A DNA stretch of 64,000 nt from Chrysopilus asiliformis (GCA_964034945.1 OZ035962.1:22353530-22417529), one strand, 5' to 3'; shown: positions 46,796 through 60,286, counted from the stretch's first letter. The notes: a model not told the origin generated them from the letters alone. Program-made: numbers and translations.

Positions 46796-49017
46796 AAATT
46801 TTTGGTAGTTTTTTAATAATTGTTAATTGATTTTTTATGAATTGAGGATTTACTGAGTTGAAAAAAAATTCAGATATTCCATAAATTGAGGGATTCAAAT
46901 ATAGGCTACAAACAATTTCGCCCCAAGATTCCCTAAAAATTAAAATAAAATACGAATATTTTACGGAAAGTTTCTCTTAAAATTTGAAATGTGTCTCATA
47001 TTCTATATTTAATTGCTACTAATATTTTCTAAAACTGCGCAGAAAAAGAACAACGAAGAAAATATTTTTTATTTTTGCATTTTTCAAATTTTTTTAATAA
47101 AAAAAATTAATATTCCTAGCTAGGTGGTGACTATTACTAATCGCGACATAATTTCTATCATCTTTAAGTATCCCAGAAACTTCACCTCTATTCGTTGTGT
47201 TCTTTTGTTTGCCCACATATCCTCAGTTTGTTTTTCTATATTTCTGTGAGTCAATTTTTTGGTCGTAATGCCATTGGACAAGGTCAAATAACCGACGTTG
47301 AAAGAAAGTATTCCGGTATTATGACCATGTTTTACCCATTGTTGAGCTACTTTTCTAGTGTTAATCAAAAATCAAGCAGCAAGGAGTCTAATTCTTTTCG
47401 ATTGGATCAAGTTTTGAGGTTTCGTTTAAGTCGACTTCCATTTGTAAAAAAAATTATTAAAATAATTCCAACAGAGATTTAGATTGGCTTCGATAGGTTC
47501 TAGCCGAGTGTGAGGGAGACACGGTCTAAAGAAGTTTGTGTCTGTGTCAAACGTCAGTCACCTTTCTTTTTATGCAAATAATCAAGACGGCATCGGCTAC
47601 ATTTTACTTGGATGGCGGAGCGCCCCACGTTCGGCATTGATTAAAACCGCTTGCGGCGAAATACTCATAAATTCAACAGACATACATTCAGATTGGCACC
47701 GAAAGCAAAGCCCCTAAACCGAGATATTGAATTGAAATGCATAGCCTACTTCCATATGATAGATTTGCGGTGGTTCAGCAGCCATTGATGCTGGAAGTCT
47801 AATGATTACTTGGCCCTACTAACAAAATAGTGGCAGGCACCCAGGTATATCTAGATGGTTATGGATGGATAGATACAATACCTATCGTATATTCAAGATA
47901 CTTAGATACACAAGGTAATCTAGTCCAGAAGAATTCTAACGATCGATCGACGTAATATGGCCTACTGCGCGTATTATTATTACTCTGTTTCGGTTTCTGT
48001 TTGCCATTTAACTGTCGCCATTATGGCATAATTGAAACCTAAGATTTCTATAACAATAATTGGTATATAGAATTAATTAAATTTGATATTTTTCTCTATC
48101 TCCCTCCATCGATTAGTCATTGGTGAATACAAAAAAGTCACGTTGGTTGAACGCATTCACGGATTAGCAGAAGTAAATCCAAATAACTAAGAAACAAACA
48201 GATTAGACGTGCTTGGCAATGGTGGCCCGTCCACGTCGTTCGAGGAACTTTCGAAGGTCAAGTGACAAATCCACGGAATAACAAATAAATTTTTGGCAGC
48301 ACCCAGCCCAACTCCATTACCTCCTTACCTTACCTTGTCGAAATTGCCGGGGTTATACAAGCTTGGTTCAGCTGATCTCACGTACACCCTGATGCCCACC
48401 ACAATCGGGCCTTTGTTGATTGCTTTCTGAGTTTACTCAAAAGATTTCCGCAGGGTAAACAATGCTTTTTGTTCATTTGGCACCTGCCTTTTAAAATTCC
48501 GAGATAAAGATTGAATATCTCTAAATTTGCCATATTCTACCTATTGCAGATGCCTGGCTGCAGCAAGTTTTAAAAGGTGACAAATTTCCAGCTTTGCGTT
48601 TTGACGGTCACCAGATTTTTCAACTTCCCGTGGGAGTAGGTGGTGTGATAAATTCTTCAGTTCAAGATTCTTGACACTTTGACAACAATACTTTATTGAT
48701 ACTGGAGTTTTTTTTTTATATTGAAAAGTATGAAAAAGTATTTTTAAAAGTATTTAATTCTTACAAAACTCAGCAGTTATTCGATTTTTGGTAAAAAAAA
48801 AACATTTTTAGCAATTATAAACTTATTGAAGCAGAGGGAATATAGGTAAACTGAACTCTTTTCACCCGACTTCGTCGGAACCAAAGGGAGAGCCAGCTAG
48901 CTATCTTTACTAATAGCTTTTTTGGGGGCACGAGCTTTTGGCTAGCTTTGAATACGTATAATACTTGATATTTAAGAAAAGAACAAAAAATCGAAACCCG
49001 GTATTTTCACTTTAGAA
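46796..49017. other. DNA without confirmed genes
   Basis: A possible degenerate Helitron 3' end is at 48866-48900: stem CCGAC/GTCGG, then CTAG, but with an 18-base gap instead of about 8. An 82-codon minus frame at 47120-47368 is unrecognised. A G+C-rich patch with ATGGCGGAGCGCC lies at 47613 without splice support. Confidence 0.4.
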
Positions 49018-49153
49018 GCTGTCCATACCATACGTCACGCTTTTAGGTCGAGGGAGTCCTGTGGAAATGTGACGGTAGTTTTAAATTCCACACAAAAAAA
49101 TATGTAAAAGCGTGGCGAAGAGGGAGGATTCTTTCATATATATTTTAGGCAGA
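49018..49153 (+). repeat. Dispersed GTCCATA...ACGTCACGC repeat, two-ended copy
   Basis: It starts GCTGTCCATACCATACGTCA and contains a reversed AAGCGTGGCGAAGAGGGAGG. It ends TATATATTTTAGGCAG, so the two ends are loosely inverted. It is the fullest copy of a family also seen at 6500-6690 and 54272-54330. Confidence 0.55.
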
Positions 49154-49369
49154 TTCCAGCGCAGGACTGACCCGATGGGCTACTGGGCGTACCCTGGTGG
49201 GCATTCATCATCCGACGGTTGTATAAAAAATTTTAGATTTTACTTCCGCTAAATGTAACGCGCAAAAAATGTTGACCAATTTTGGTTATTCTATTTACTT
49301 ATTGTAAGAAATGAATATGAAAAATTTCCGACTGCGGCGCATTTTTCAAGATTTCTGCCCACGGCGTAC

Positions 49370-49490
49370 TTTTTTGTTATTTTTACTCGCTAAACGTGTT
49401 TTTGTTTTGGAAAAAAATTGTCTCCGGCGCGTTTTTTTATTATTTTTACTCGCTAAACATGTTTTTATTTTGGAACAAATTTTGAAAATG
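49370..49490 (+). repeat. 63-bp tandem duplication
   Basis: TTTTTACTCGCTAAACGTGT (near 49380) and TTTTTACTCGCTAAACATGT (near 49443) start two units 63 bases apart. The period keeps one frame open and explains the repetitive 99-codon frame here. CGGCGC motifs of a dispersed type are embedded. Confidence 0.75.
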
Positions 49491-52400
49491 TTAACCGAAA
49501 GTAACCGGAAGGGGGGAAGTAACCAAAAACTAACCAAAATTATTTTTCTAAAGAAATTGTTTGTACGTGGATCGAGAAATTTAAAATCTGCATTTAGTAA
49601 TATGTCTTAGCATTGCTCAGTACCCACAATGGTGTCAATTCGCCCATGAAAGCATTAATTAATGTAGAAACCTAAAATTTCTAACGTGTTTTAGAGGATG
49701 TGGGCCTACATAGCAATTTTTCCCGAGCCTAATTCAATTCCCAGTTCAACCCTGACAAACCCGTACAAAAGTCAATAGGGATACTTACCTGAATAATAAT
49801 TGTGTTCAATTTTGATCATAAGGTATATTTTCCGCTCTCAAACTACAAACATTAAAGTAAATAGACTCGTTAAGATTTCTTATGGCCCCGATTATCCAAG
49901 TACGAAAATGTAATCAATGCCATTACCAAAAATTATATAAAATTATGTAATGCTTTATCGCCTCACAAGAAATTTTCGCGAAAATTATTAGAATTTCTAC
50001 TTCCGATGAGATTGATTAAATTATTGTTTTATTACATTTTTCACGTCAATTACTAAATTTCTTGCGGAAATTGAAGTGACACTGAAAATTTAACTGATTA
50101 CTATCTTGGAATCTTTGGGAAGGTGCAACAGACCTTAACGGAATAAAGTATAGAAAAAATAGCATTAATAAATTTTCTCACGCGATGAAAAACAAAAATT
50201 GTGGATTGTTTATGTGAGTAATAGATGATGATGGATATTGTGTCTGTACCAGAAGATTTTTTTTCCTTTATTTATTTGTCGTTGTTTTTCACTGGTTGTT
50301 TTTAGTAGGTAATCATTTTTTTTATCATCGGGAAATGATCAATAATAATAATAATAGAACCTTGAGTACGGAGTCTAAGCTGGCGATTTACTCATTAAAC
50401 AGAAATATACCTACCTGTAAGAATCGAAATCTTGGGCACGGATCATTGGGTGCGTGAAATGTTTATACGAATTCTTATACATGTGAAAATAATTTTGCGG
50501 TTTTATATATGATGACCACAAAATGTAAGCCTGCAATTGAAGTTTCACGGGATAGGTTCTAGGAAATATGATCCAAGAAGCGGATGTTGAGAAATATTAT
50601 ATTACCGACAATTTTCGCCACTTGAATCAAACATTCTTTGATTAATTCTAGTTGACAGATTGTATCTGATAGAATTTAATGTGAAAATATTCTTAATAGC
50701 ATAGGTGACGTAATAAAGGTGGCAGTAATTAAAATTCAAGATTTCAATAGAAAAAACCTAGAAAAACATTTCTTATTAACAAAAAAGAGGCGATTTCTTT
50801 GCTTGAAAATTTGAATGTCTTCAAAATCACCTACAAAATTGAGCGATTCAAAGGCTCTGACTCGGAAACTAATAGACCGATTGAGCTGAAATTGCAGTTA
50901 GCGTGTTCTGAAGACAGTGATTCAATGGGAAGTAGAAAAATTTGTTATTTGTAATGCCAGACTGGAACTTTAGCTAACACGCCTGTTAGCAGTTGACATA
51001 TTCCATTATGACACCGCAACATATGTCAACCGCTAACGTCACAGTTGACATAAATGCTGCTTGGAATACATACATTAACAAGACATGATTGTTTCTTCTC
51101 GGAGGCGTAACAAATTCTTAAATATATAACCCAAAGGCATAAATCACTTGAATTAAGTCCACGGCGAATTGGTGATTAGCACTTTATTAATATAACATTA
51201 ATTAAGTCATATTTATGATTACTTTATCTCCAAAGATAATACAAAATTTTCTCTGTTTGGCAATACATATAAGAGAAATCATTTACAAAGGATAAGAATC
51301 TCTGAGAGATAAAAGAAGATTAATTACTTTAGTCTTACGAAAATGAATTGATGAGAAGATTACTTGCCAGTTAAACAGATGCCACTACCTGAATCGGAAA
51401 ATGATGCCTGAAGCCTGAAATTTCTGGTGAATTTTCTATTTTCTGTAAATCTCTTGACATAATTTGACCTTGTCTGTTACGCAACAATAAACGAATAAAA
51501 AAAAATCATTTGTTGCTAGTTAAGTATTAACGTGAAAATCATCTCGAAATAATTACTGCCAAATATTTCAATTATTTTCCAAGATATCTGCTTGAAATTT
51601 GCTTCCGGCCAAATATCTTTTATCCAACATTAAATGATTTGCTTTATTAGGATTCGTTTTTTTTCTGCTTTCGGGAAGAGAATCTCAGAAATATTTCCTC
51701 TTCGCGTTTTGATCTCTTGTGGATATTCGACTTTTGTATTCATTGCCGTAGCCGAAAATCGAGTATAAAAAGATTCCATTGAACTTCAGGCTAAAATGCT
51801 AAATTGTTCAATAACTTCTTAAAGAAGTTTATAAAACGTTTTTATGTAAACTTCATTAGCATCACATGAAAAAATCTGAAATCTGCTCACGATTTCACAA
51901 AAATGACCTTCGATGGATTTCATTGAGTTAAGAGGCGAATTCTATATCAATGCAAAAATTCGTTGGATATCGAAGAAACGTTGGTTGGTTAGTTGGTCGT
52001 GCTCCACCCGACCGATCTTAAAGAAAATACCAAAATACACAAGGTGTGATATGATTTCAAAGTGTTGCAAAAGTGCAACTTCACATACAGGTGGAAAAAT
52101 GAGAGACAGGGAAATAGGGGAAAATATTATAAGGTAAGGGGAATCGATCGTTGCTGGAAATTCCTGTGAAAAAGGTGTGGCTAGAAATAAATCGATTCGC
52201 CCAATGCGATCTATAAAAAATGGTAATGAAAATTGATTAGTAAAAATACTTATGGGATATTGCTTGAAAATTTCCGGCAATCGCTTTGAAAAATCAAATG
52301 GATTTGCTTTCGATTTATCACAAACAAAAAAAAATGAAAGTTTCTTGGAATTTCAGTTCTAGGATTTTTGAATGTGCACTCAGAATTTTTATACTCTATA

Positions 52401-53995
52401 TGGGAATTATATAGAATTAATTTTGAGTTACTCTCCGACTAGGACTGGATGTGGCGGTATTTTTTGTCATATTCCAAAGTGAATCCATAAAAAGTTTTTC
52501 TGCAACTCACTATTTGTAGACCTCGGAGTCAAGGGGTTAACACGATTTTATCTAATTTTCCCATACATCAAATTTCAATTCCAAGATATTAACCGGACCT
52601 GAGATATTTTCAAAAATTTTTCGTTTTGTTTTTATCAAGAAATTTTTGACTACAGAGATTCTCATTTAATTTAGCTCAAAAACTTGAAATTGTAAAAACA
52701 AGACGTATGACAAAATGTTCTTTAGTTTACATGTTTCCAAATTCAATGCAAATTTTCTGGGACATCGCACTCACTTACCCTCTAGTGTAAAATAAAAATT
52801 TGCACTTTTGAAAATCTTTCTTCGATTATATCATCATGCCATTAGTAATCCGCACACGGTCATTTTCAACCGTGCCAGCATAATTTATTGCCCAGATCGT
52901 TATTCGCGTATTCAAATCATTTCACATTTTATAATAGATGCGATACGGAAAATGAAGAAAAAAGCATATACGAGAAATTCTTTTCAATTTTTTAGTAGAA
53001 GCATACGTAAAATCACATTGACATAGTGCTAAACATGAAATTCCTCTGATTTTGACACGGGAATGGGAGTCAAAATTGTTATGGACACCTCCGAAGAGTC
53101 AATAGCGATGATGACGGCCAGATTGTCAGTCAGATAAGTTCCTTCACCTGTCTTTTCGAATCATAGCCGATCATTGCCCTATTGGCAATAATCAAATCCA
53201 AAGTGAAAGAGCCATAACTTACAAAAAAAAAGCCCTGAAAAAAACACCTCTGAAAAGAATTACGGGTCTTTTGGATTTTTTGCTACTATACTTGACTGGT
53301 ATTTAAAGCAAATCAATGAGAAAAGACGGCGTTCAATAGAAACATTTAACGTTCATACATTTTTATCCACTTATTTTCATACTATCAACGTACAAGACGT
53401 TAGCCAACGACGACGGGATGGCGACGGTGTAACGGGAAGGTGGTGGCCAAAATATTCTGGGGCAAAATAATTTTACGTGAGTGGTTGAAGACCAGCCAGC
53501 GATTTTGAAAAATTCCTTGCCATTCCACATACTCGATGTTTTATCAGATGCAAGTCATGTAAACCTTACCACACCTGAATTTTGGTCGTTTGTCCGCAAC
53601 CAGATGAAAAAAGACCCGCAATGTCGCGCAGTATAAAAGTATTTTGCGGTGTTACAATCACTGTTCGTGTATGTATTTTGGAGACTTTAATTTACAATTA
53701 CTATTTTCTTGAGATTGTTTTTCAATTTTTAAGGTTGAATTCGGGCCACGATTTTAGATTTTACTGTAAAACACTCTGTAATTAGATGTCATCACACAGT
53801 TTTTCTATTGTAGCCAAAAAATTCTGTTTCTGTTGAAGGGTATTTCAATAAATACAAATTAAAACTCTTACCAATTTTTTGCCACATTTGAGACATCTTC
53901 TCTTAACTCTCTGCCCCAACATGAGTTTTAACTTCTTCAAAACTAGGTTTCACAAAGATTTTTTTTTCAACGAGAGCATTGTATATGAACTTCAG
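49491..53995. other. 4.5-kb stretch without recognised genes
   Basis: A transposon-associated motif (ACCGATTGAGCTGAAATT) lies at 50877-50894. Overlapping frames on both strands near 51940-52280 look like chance. A G+C-richer patch at 53400-53460 has no clear splice context. Confidence 0.45.
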
Positions 53996-54235
53996 GGATT
54001 TGAAAGGTTCTGCTAGAATTTGTAAGGTTGTGCTACAATTTGTAAGGTTCCGGTAGAATTTGTAAAGCTTTGCTAAGATTTGGCAGGAATTACAGGGCTT
54101 TGCAAGAATTTGAAGGTTTGCTAGGATTTGAAAGTTTCACTAGAATTTGAAGGTTTTGCTAGAATTTGAAGGTTTGCTAGGATTTGAAAGTTTCACTAGA
54201 ATTTGAAGGTTTTGCTAGAATCTGAAAGTTTGACT
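53996..54235 (+). repeat. Tandem array of about 19-bp units with a 56-bp higher-order repeat
   Basis: Units follow TTTGCTAGAATTTGAAGG. A block starting GGTTTGCTAGGATTTGAAAG recurs at 54115 and 54171 with near identity, giving a 56-bp higher-order period. Confidence 0.85.
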
Positions 54236-54271
54236 TCAAATTTTACCCTAGTTTGAGTTCAAATTTTAGCT

Positions 54272-54330
54272 AAGGAGCTATACATAAAATACGTCACGCT
54301 TATTTTTGGCCTTTCGACTTATGTTTGTAA
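54272..54330 (-). repeat. Dispersed GTCCATA...ACGTCACGC repeat, single-end copy
   Basis: AAGGAGCTATACATAAAATA followed by CGTCACGCTTATTTTTGGCC matches the head of the 49018 copy and the reversed tail of the 6500 copy. Confidence 0.5.
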
Positions 54331-56745
54331 GTTGTTTCAATCCCGATTTCACCAAATTTCCTTATCTCTCCTACTCAAAATGATGGTTAAGTGACAATAC
54401 TTTTCCACTTCCATTTGGCAATAGACAAAATAAAGATTTTGTTAACAATACACCATTTAAAAGCCCCCCATTTGGTGTTTGGTTTCAAAAACGTTGTAAA
54501 ACGCTTACATAACTTCAACATTCTGGCATTCCGAAGCGCACAACCAGGTGAAGAGATGCAGAGAAGGCGATTCAGGAATAAGAGGCGTCTTGTATTTTCC
54601 TATAGTCTTTAAGCAAGTCGATTTGCTTATAGCACTTTTGCGAAATTAAAATTCCAAAGCGAATAGCAAACGATATCATCAAGACAGAGGAGCGATTTTC
54701 CAATTTACCTCACAGCGTATGATCGTTTTTTTTTCCCTTGGTTATTGAAAATAGCACCTCTATGGAAATTTCTAGCGGAGGTATTCAAGAGTTTATCGCT
54801 TATACCTCAAAATAAATATCTCCATCTCGGTTAGCCTCCCTATTACACCGATTTATCCACATAAATTCATCTATCCATCTATTTATCTACTCTATCTGTA
54901 GCATATCTATATCGATGTCAACAAGGTTCTTTAGTTTTGCTTTATTTTCACAATTTCAACATTTTTCTCCTTGTATTTTTTTTTTTGCCGTATTTTGCCA
55001 TTACCGTGGACATAATATTATTACGTTTAGGTTTTTATTTGTTATTATCGGAACAATATTGTGGAAATATCTTGAGGTATTTTTGTGAAACGCTTCTTAA
55101 AATGTTTACCCAAACTATTCACGATTGCAATTTGATTGACAGTTTGTTAACGACCAAAACAAGGTCAGTAAATAGCAAACAAACTGAGACAAAAATGACA
55201 AAAAAAAAAAAAACAATCGAATGACGACATGAAAAATCCAATGACTATAAAACACCTGACAGCATGGCTGATGATGGACACTAAATACTACACATTAAAT
55301 ATCCCTTGGTCGTTGTTGGCTGCCCCACTATCATTGGAGCTTATCCATTATCCGTTTGGCCAAGCCCTGGACACACAACGGAGTCCTGGCAAAGGAAGTT
55401 CCATGTTCAGCCAATTTTCATGCGTAGGGTAACCACATTTTTTTTCGTAAATTTGGTACTGATGATTGGAGAGGGGGAGGGGGGAATGTTATTACCTTAA
55501 AATTAATCGATAAGTAGCAAACCAGTGAAAGTAACGACCGTAGAAAACTGTCTTGCTTTTCCAAAAGGACACATTTTTTCTCTCACTTTTTGTGGTACCT
55601 TTTTTCAATATCTCATAATCAAAAGTTTTATAATAAAATGCGCCGCAGGGGAATTTTCTTTTATTATAGACACACTAAAGGTATAAACTTTTCAAAAAAA
55701 AAAACTGCGTCGCAATCCAAAGTTTTCGGTTTCTAAATGCCGGAATTGAAAACCAAAATGTTTTGATTGTACCAAAAATTTGAAAAATAAGGAAAACATT
55801 TTTTACGATGTGTTATTATACGACGGTCTACGTTTTGACAGCCCTAAAATCGAGGAGCCAACTGCCTTGCCAACATTTAAATAATTTTACATGAAAAAAT
55901 TAGAACCTAATCTGATGTGGTGTTCCCAAAAAAAACACCTTCAGATTTTCGTTTCATACATACTTTGAACATAACAGAAACACCTGCCCAATACCGCCTA
56001 TGGCGGCTCGTCCTGTCTAACTGTCTGCTTGTTTGCGGTTTAAGGGCTAAACCATAACTGTGGGGCTGTTAAGGAACATCTGTGTGCCATTCGTTAATAC
56101 CCTACATTGCTTAAGGGAATATTCTTTGCCTTTCAACACATTTTTTGACGTACTGCACCCGCCACTTGCGATCCTTCTCGCCCTGATGTTTCATTCACCC
56201 TTAGGCTGGCAACAAATCTCCCTCATTCATGACACCAAGGAATACATCGACTGACAAAAAGATCCTTTAATTTCGCTGAAAGCTTTTTATTTTGACAAAA
56301 GCAAAAACAATGTCTTCTTCCACCATCAAAGCCACATAATCGGCTTTTGGTAAGAAGTAACAACAAAATTTCCTCCAGCATGTAGTCATCCTTCCACAGC
56401 TCGGTTGCAAACTACAGCATCTGGGCTAGCATCCGCACTAAAGGCGTTTGTTGATGCTCAGGATATTCGTTATATGGAAAAATATTCCTTTTTTATTATT
56501 ATAATTAAATGGTGACAATCTAACACGACTCCGTTAAATGAAAATACCGAGGAAAAAAACTGGGAAAATTAAGCTCCTTAGCGACACTTTCGCTTGTTGT
56601 CTCATGGGAAAATTGAAAATCATAAAAATTGTCAACGCTCGATGCGGAAATAGCTTTTGTCTGAATAATTAAAATCCTTCACGGTACAACAACAACCAGG
56701 AAACTGGGTATTTTTCATTACAAAAGCGAGAGAAGAATAAGAGAA

Positions 56746-56811
56746 ATATCCAAAAAATACATATCCAAAAAATACATATCTATCCAAAAAATACTATCCA
56801 AAAAATACATC
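56746..56811 (+). repeat. Short tandem repeat of TATCCAAAAAATAC
   Basis: Four copies at spacings of 15-19 bases. Confidence 0.85.
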
Positions 56812-56850
56812 ATATTAATTTTGCGTTTTTCAAACTCTCCTTTATCACAA

Positions 56851-56886
56851 TACTTTATTATACTACGTACTTCGTATAATAAAGTA
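56851..56886. repeat. 13-bp inverted repeat with 10-base loop
   Basis: TACTTTATTATAC (56851-56863) and GTATAATAAAGTA (56874-56886) form a perfect stem. Nothing identifies it as a terminator or RNA gene. Confidence 0.8.
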
Positions 56887-58489
56887 AAAATTAACCAAAG
56901 TTGGATATGGTTTGCGTAATGACTTCAAAACCACTTAAAAATCCGACTTTATCCTTGGTACATTGAAAATCACAGGACTTGCACAAATATTTAAGGTTTA
57001 TCTTCATACAAATCGTTTCAAATTCCCTCATTTGAACTGTAAATGGTGTCCCTATAAAACTTAGGCTCGCAATAATCCACATCGTTTATTTTGTGGTTGT
57101 TTCGCATTAACATAGCCATTTTGGTCAGATAAATCTTTCTAGACAAATTACGTTACATAATTTTAAAGATAAAAAATCTACTTATTCAAAGGAATTTTTT
57201 CCCAGTTTTTCTGGCAGTTCTGAAGTGGCAAAGAAAGCATTTCTAAATATTTCATTTGGCAAAGTTTGAAAAGATAATTGAGAAATTTTATTTTCTACTC
57301 GATAAAACTTTTGAACTTTGGAAGCGGCATCATTAAAAGAACCACCAATTTCTTAAAGTGCTCTTCCATCCCTACAGAACATTTCCCTTTTGATCTTTAA
57401 ATATTCGGGAAAAACTTTATTTGGTGGAAAAAAAATCTGGACCATTTCTTCGAAAAAGACTAGAAAAACTTTGCTTTTGATAAAAAAAATAAAAGGAGAA
57501 AATTCAAAAGAAAAAAAATTACGACAAAATGGAAATATGTGTTCATAATGGGTTATTCAGCTCCCAAAAGCAATTAAAGGATTTCCATAATTTTTGTTAA
57601 TTTTTCACAAGACTACAGGCTGTTGTGGACAGCTTATTCTATAAATCGGCCGCATTCAAACTTAGACAAGTTAGAAAAGATTCTTTAAAAATGCATTCAA
57701 GTAGAAAAATTGTTTCTTTGCTAAGTAAATAAAAGAGAAACTTTTCTATTTAGCGACAACGGTGAAACCTATTCAAGCGTTTTCATCTCTTTAAAAAGTT
57801 CGTAAATTCCAAAAATTAAGCCCAAATGCACACGAACAATTAACACATCGAGTTCAGTACGGCTAAAATCAAACCTAATTGAAGGCAAATACATTTTTCA
57901 AAAAAAATTTCATTTTCCTACAGGTGTTAAATTGAAAATAGACTATAAATCTTGTTAAAACTTATTTGTTAGATGCTGATAGGCATAACGGAAAGTTTAA
58001 TTTATTTTCAAACCTTTTTTTTAACGAAATTTCTTCTAAGATCAAAAGAATCACGTCTTATTTTGATCACAACAAATGAGAAAATAACCATCCCACACTA
58101 AAAATTTCTGGCATTCTGCATCTCATGAATTATTTATTAAAAACCATTAAACAAATTTTCCCTGGAAGATTGATGATCTTATCAATTAAATAGAATCATA
58201 TTCTTTTAGGAATTCTTAAAATTCTATATTTCACATTCTGTGGAACACACCTTGGGCGAATAATTTCCATTCATTCTAATTTTGCGAGACGTCAATCCTG
58301 AATAGACGCTTTCTATGAAAATGTCCTAAATATAATTATTTCCATGAATTTTTATTTATTTTTTTCTGATTTTGGATTTTCTGTTATCAAATCAAATTTA
58401 TCTTCAATACAACAGAATTTTGTAAAAATGCGTAGATATGTGGGATTGGAAAATTCATATTTTTTCAAATATCTCTAGAACCATTAGAG

Positions 58490-58560
58490 CAGCGTTTCTC
58501 AACCTTTCAGTATTCGCGGCCCAATTTTCAATCAAAATTGTCATCGCGCCCCCCCTGCAT
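58490..58560 (+). mobile_element. hAT terminal sequence (CAGCGTTTCTCAACC)
   Basis: CAGCGTTTCTCAACCTTTCA is followed by GCGGCCC and a C-rich run. This matches the classic CAG-x-G-TTCTCAACC...CGCGGCCCC end of hAT/Charlie-type elements. It interrupts a dispersed CTCTAGAACC repeat (58400-58489). The partner end was not found, so the extent to the right is unknown. Confidence 0.6.
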
Positions 58561-58775
58561 ACAATAAAATGTATACAATAATAACGTAATTTGAGTATTT
58601 TGGCGCTAAACCTACACTACTACCCTAATTTTAAACACAAATTACCAAGAAAACAGTAATTTATTGACATTTGGCAACACCGATCCTCAGCGTTGACAAA
58701 ACATGAATCCGGTGCCTTTTTATTGCTCTTGCGTCATTTTTGCGGTTTCGCGAGAAGTTGTTTTAACCCTGAAAT

Positions 58776-59202
58776 CACAATGAACGCGAAACTGGCGCAG
58801 AAACTGTCACTTAAAAGTTCGGTTCCCAAAAATTGTTTGAAGTGAGCACAGTGAACGTATAGAACGCAACTACAACGTAACCGCAACGCAAAAGTTTGCA
58901 AACTTCTAACTTTGCCGCAGAATTCTGCGTTGACAGTTCATAAAGTGAGGTTGGAAAAATGTCGTTCGAGAAAAAATTGATAGCCTTAGTGCAAATAACA
59001 AAGATAAAGACCAACAAAGCAAATTATCGCTTCAAAATTATCCATTTTTGTAATTTTTCCAAGTTTATACCACTTTATATTATGTCACTTGTACTACTTC
59101 ACGAGCTGCCATTATGCTCTGCCGCTAGAATTTTGCACTGCGTGACAGTTCAGAGCGTTGTAGTTGCGTTGATTTCGCGCTGGTTTCGCGTTCATTGTGC
59201 TC
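58776..59202. mobile_element. Foldback/MITE element with GAACGCGAAAC arms
   Basis: CACAATGAACGCGAAAC (58776-58792) and GAGCACAGTGAACG (58844-58857) both pair with the right end, GTTTCGCGTTCATTGTGCTC (59183-59202), so the left terminus is duplicated. GTGACAGTT/AACTGTCAC forms a further inner pair. Inside, MSFEKKLIALVQ starts at 58959 and recalls the beginning of MADF domains in PIF/Harbinger second proteins, but only a dozen residues fit. No target duplication was found. Confidence 0.5.
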
Positions 59203-60286
59203 CAAGCGTAAGTAAATAAGTTAATTATTAAATATTATGTCAAAATGTATTTTGTTTTGTATGTGGGTATGTACTTTCCTTTCAGTCAATTAATAAACTT
59301 TTTTAAATATTTTGTCTTGGATATGCTTGTCAAAAAATGGGTTTTTTTAAATGAACCAGATATAATTAACGGTACTCTTCCAAAGGTTGACAGAAAACCA
59401 CTACTCTTTTAGAGAAATCGAAAATTAAAAGCTTTTTTTGGAGTTTAAACTTCCGTTCCCTCCCGAAACCTCAAGACTCTCCTTGAGGTCTTTCATGAAG
59501 TAAAATATATTCTATAAATATACAATGATTCAAAAAAAATTTGCCCCACACAAAATACGTACCAAACACGAGATTTCGAAAAAAAAGTTCTTTTTAGTCA
59601 CGAGCTTTTAGTAAGATTTTTTCAGCACTTTACAATTTTCTCTTGCTTGCCTTAAAGAAAACTGTAATTGCATCTAATAAAATTTTATTGAAACACACTT
59701 TCATTGCGTTATTTGCGTATTTCTTAACAGAATCTCATTGAAAATCTCTAAGCGAACTGAAAGTAAAATTGAAAATCGTTTCTTACTGAATTGCCCTAAA
59801 TATGGCAGCTCTTTAATAACATCTGAAGCAATATTAAAATCGTGACCAAATATCGAACTCGAAATACCAATTGAAATAAAGTTAACTAAAATCATAAACC
59901 ATAACAATCACCTCTTCGCATATTTCTTATGGTGTGAAAATTATTTTCTTATGGCGAAGGAAACCCTAAAACAGAAATGAAAACATTGAACGATGAGAAG
60001 GAAAACTTCTTGGAAAATTCGTTAATATATTTCCAATCAATCAAGTAAACTAGGTATCAACTGTGCTTCTCGTTTCCTTTTGCTTAAAAGAGGTGATATA
60101 AGATTTACTACGCAATATGGAACCCTTTTGCTAACCAACCCCAAAACAACATGATCACATCATATAAGGATCCAAAACTAATATAACCCATCAAAATATA
60201 TACATTCACCTCGGCAAATATGAACACGAGTACGAATTGTCGCTGGGGTTTCCTTTAGCAAAAGTCGTAGTAATGCTACTTAGACC
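59203..60286. other. DNA without recognised genes
   Basis: A weak copy of the G/C-rich and TATTTTAT dispersed family may lie at 59445-59520. Nothing else is supportable. Confidence 0.45.

Larger units (their letters stand above)
54331..58399. other. 4-kb stretch without recognised genes
   Basis: It contains frames of 64-95 codons without domains. A GCGCCGCAGG motif is at 55640. A small tandem repeat (56746-56811) and a hairpin (56851-56886) are listed separately. Confidence 0.45.

Noticed and set aside
47613..47642. ATG GCG GAG CGC CCC start-like G+C-rich codons
   Set aside because: The frame stops after ten codons and no splice donor lies at its end.
48866..48900. Third Helitron 3' end
   Set aside because: Hairpin and CTAG are present but 18 bases apart instead of about 8 and no related body precedes them; kept only as a remark.
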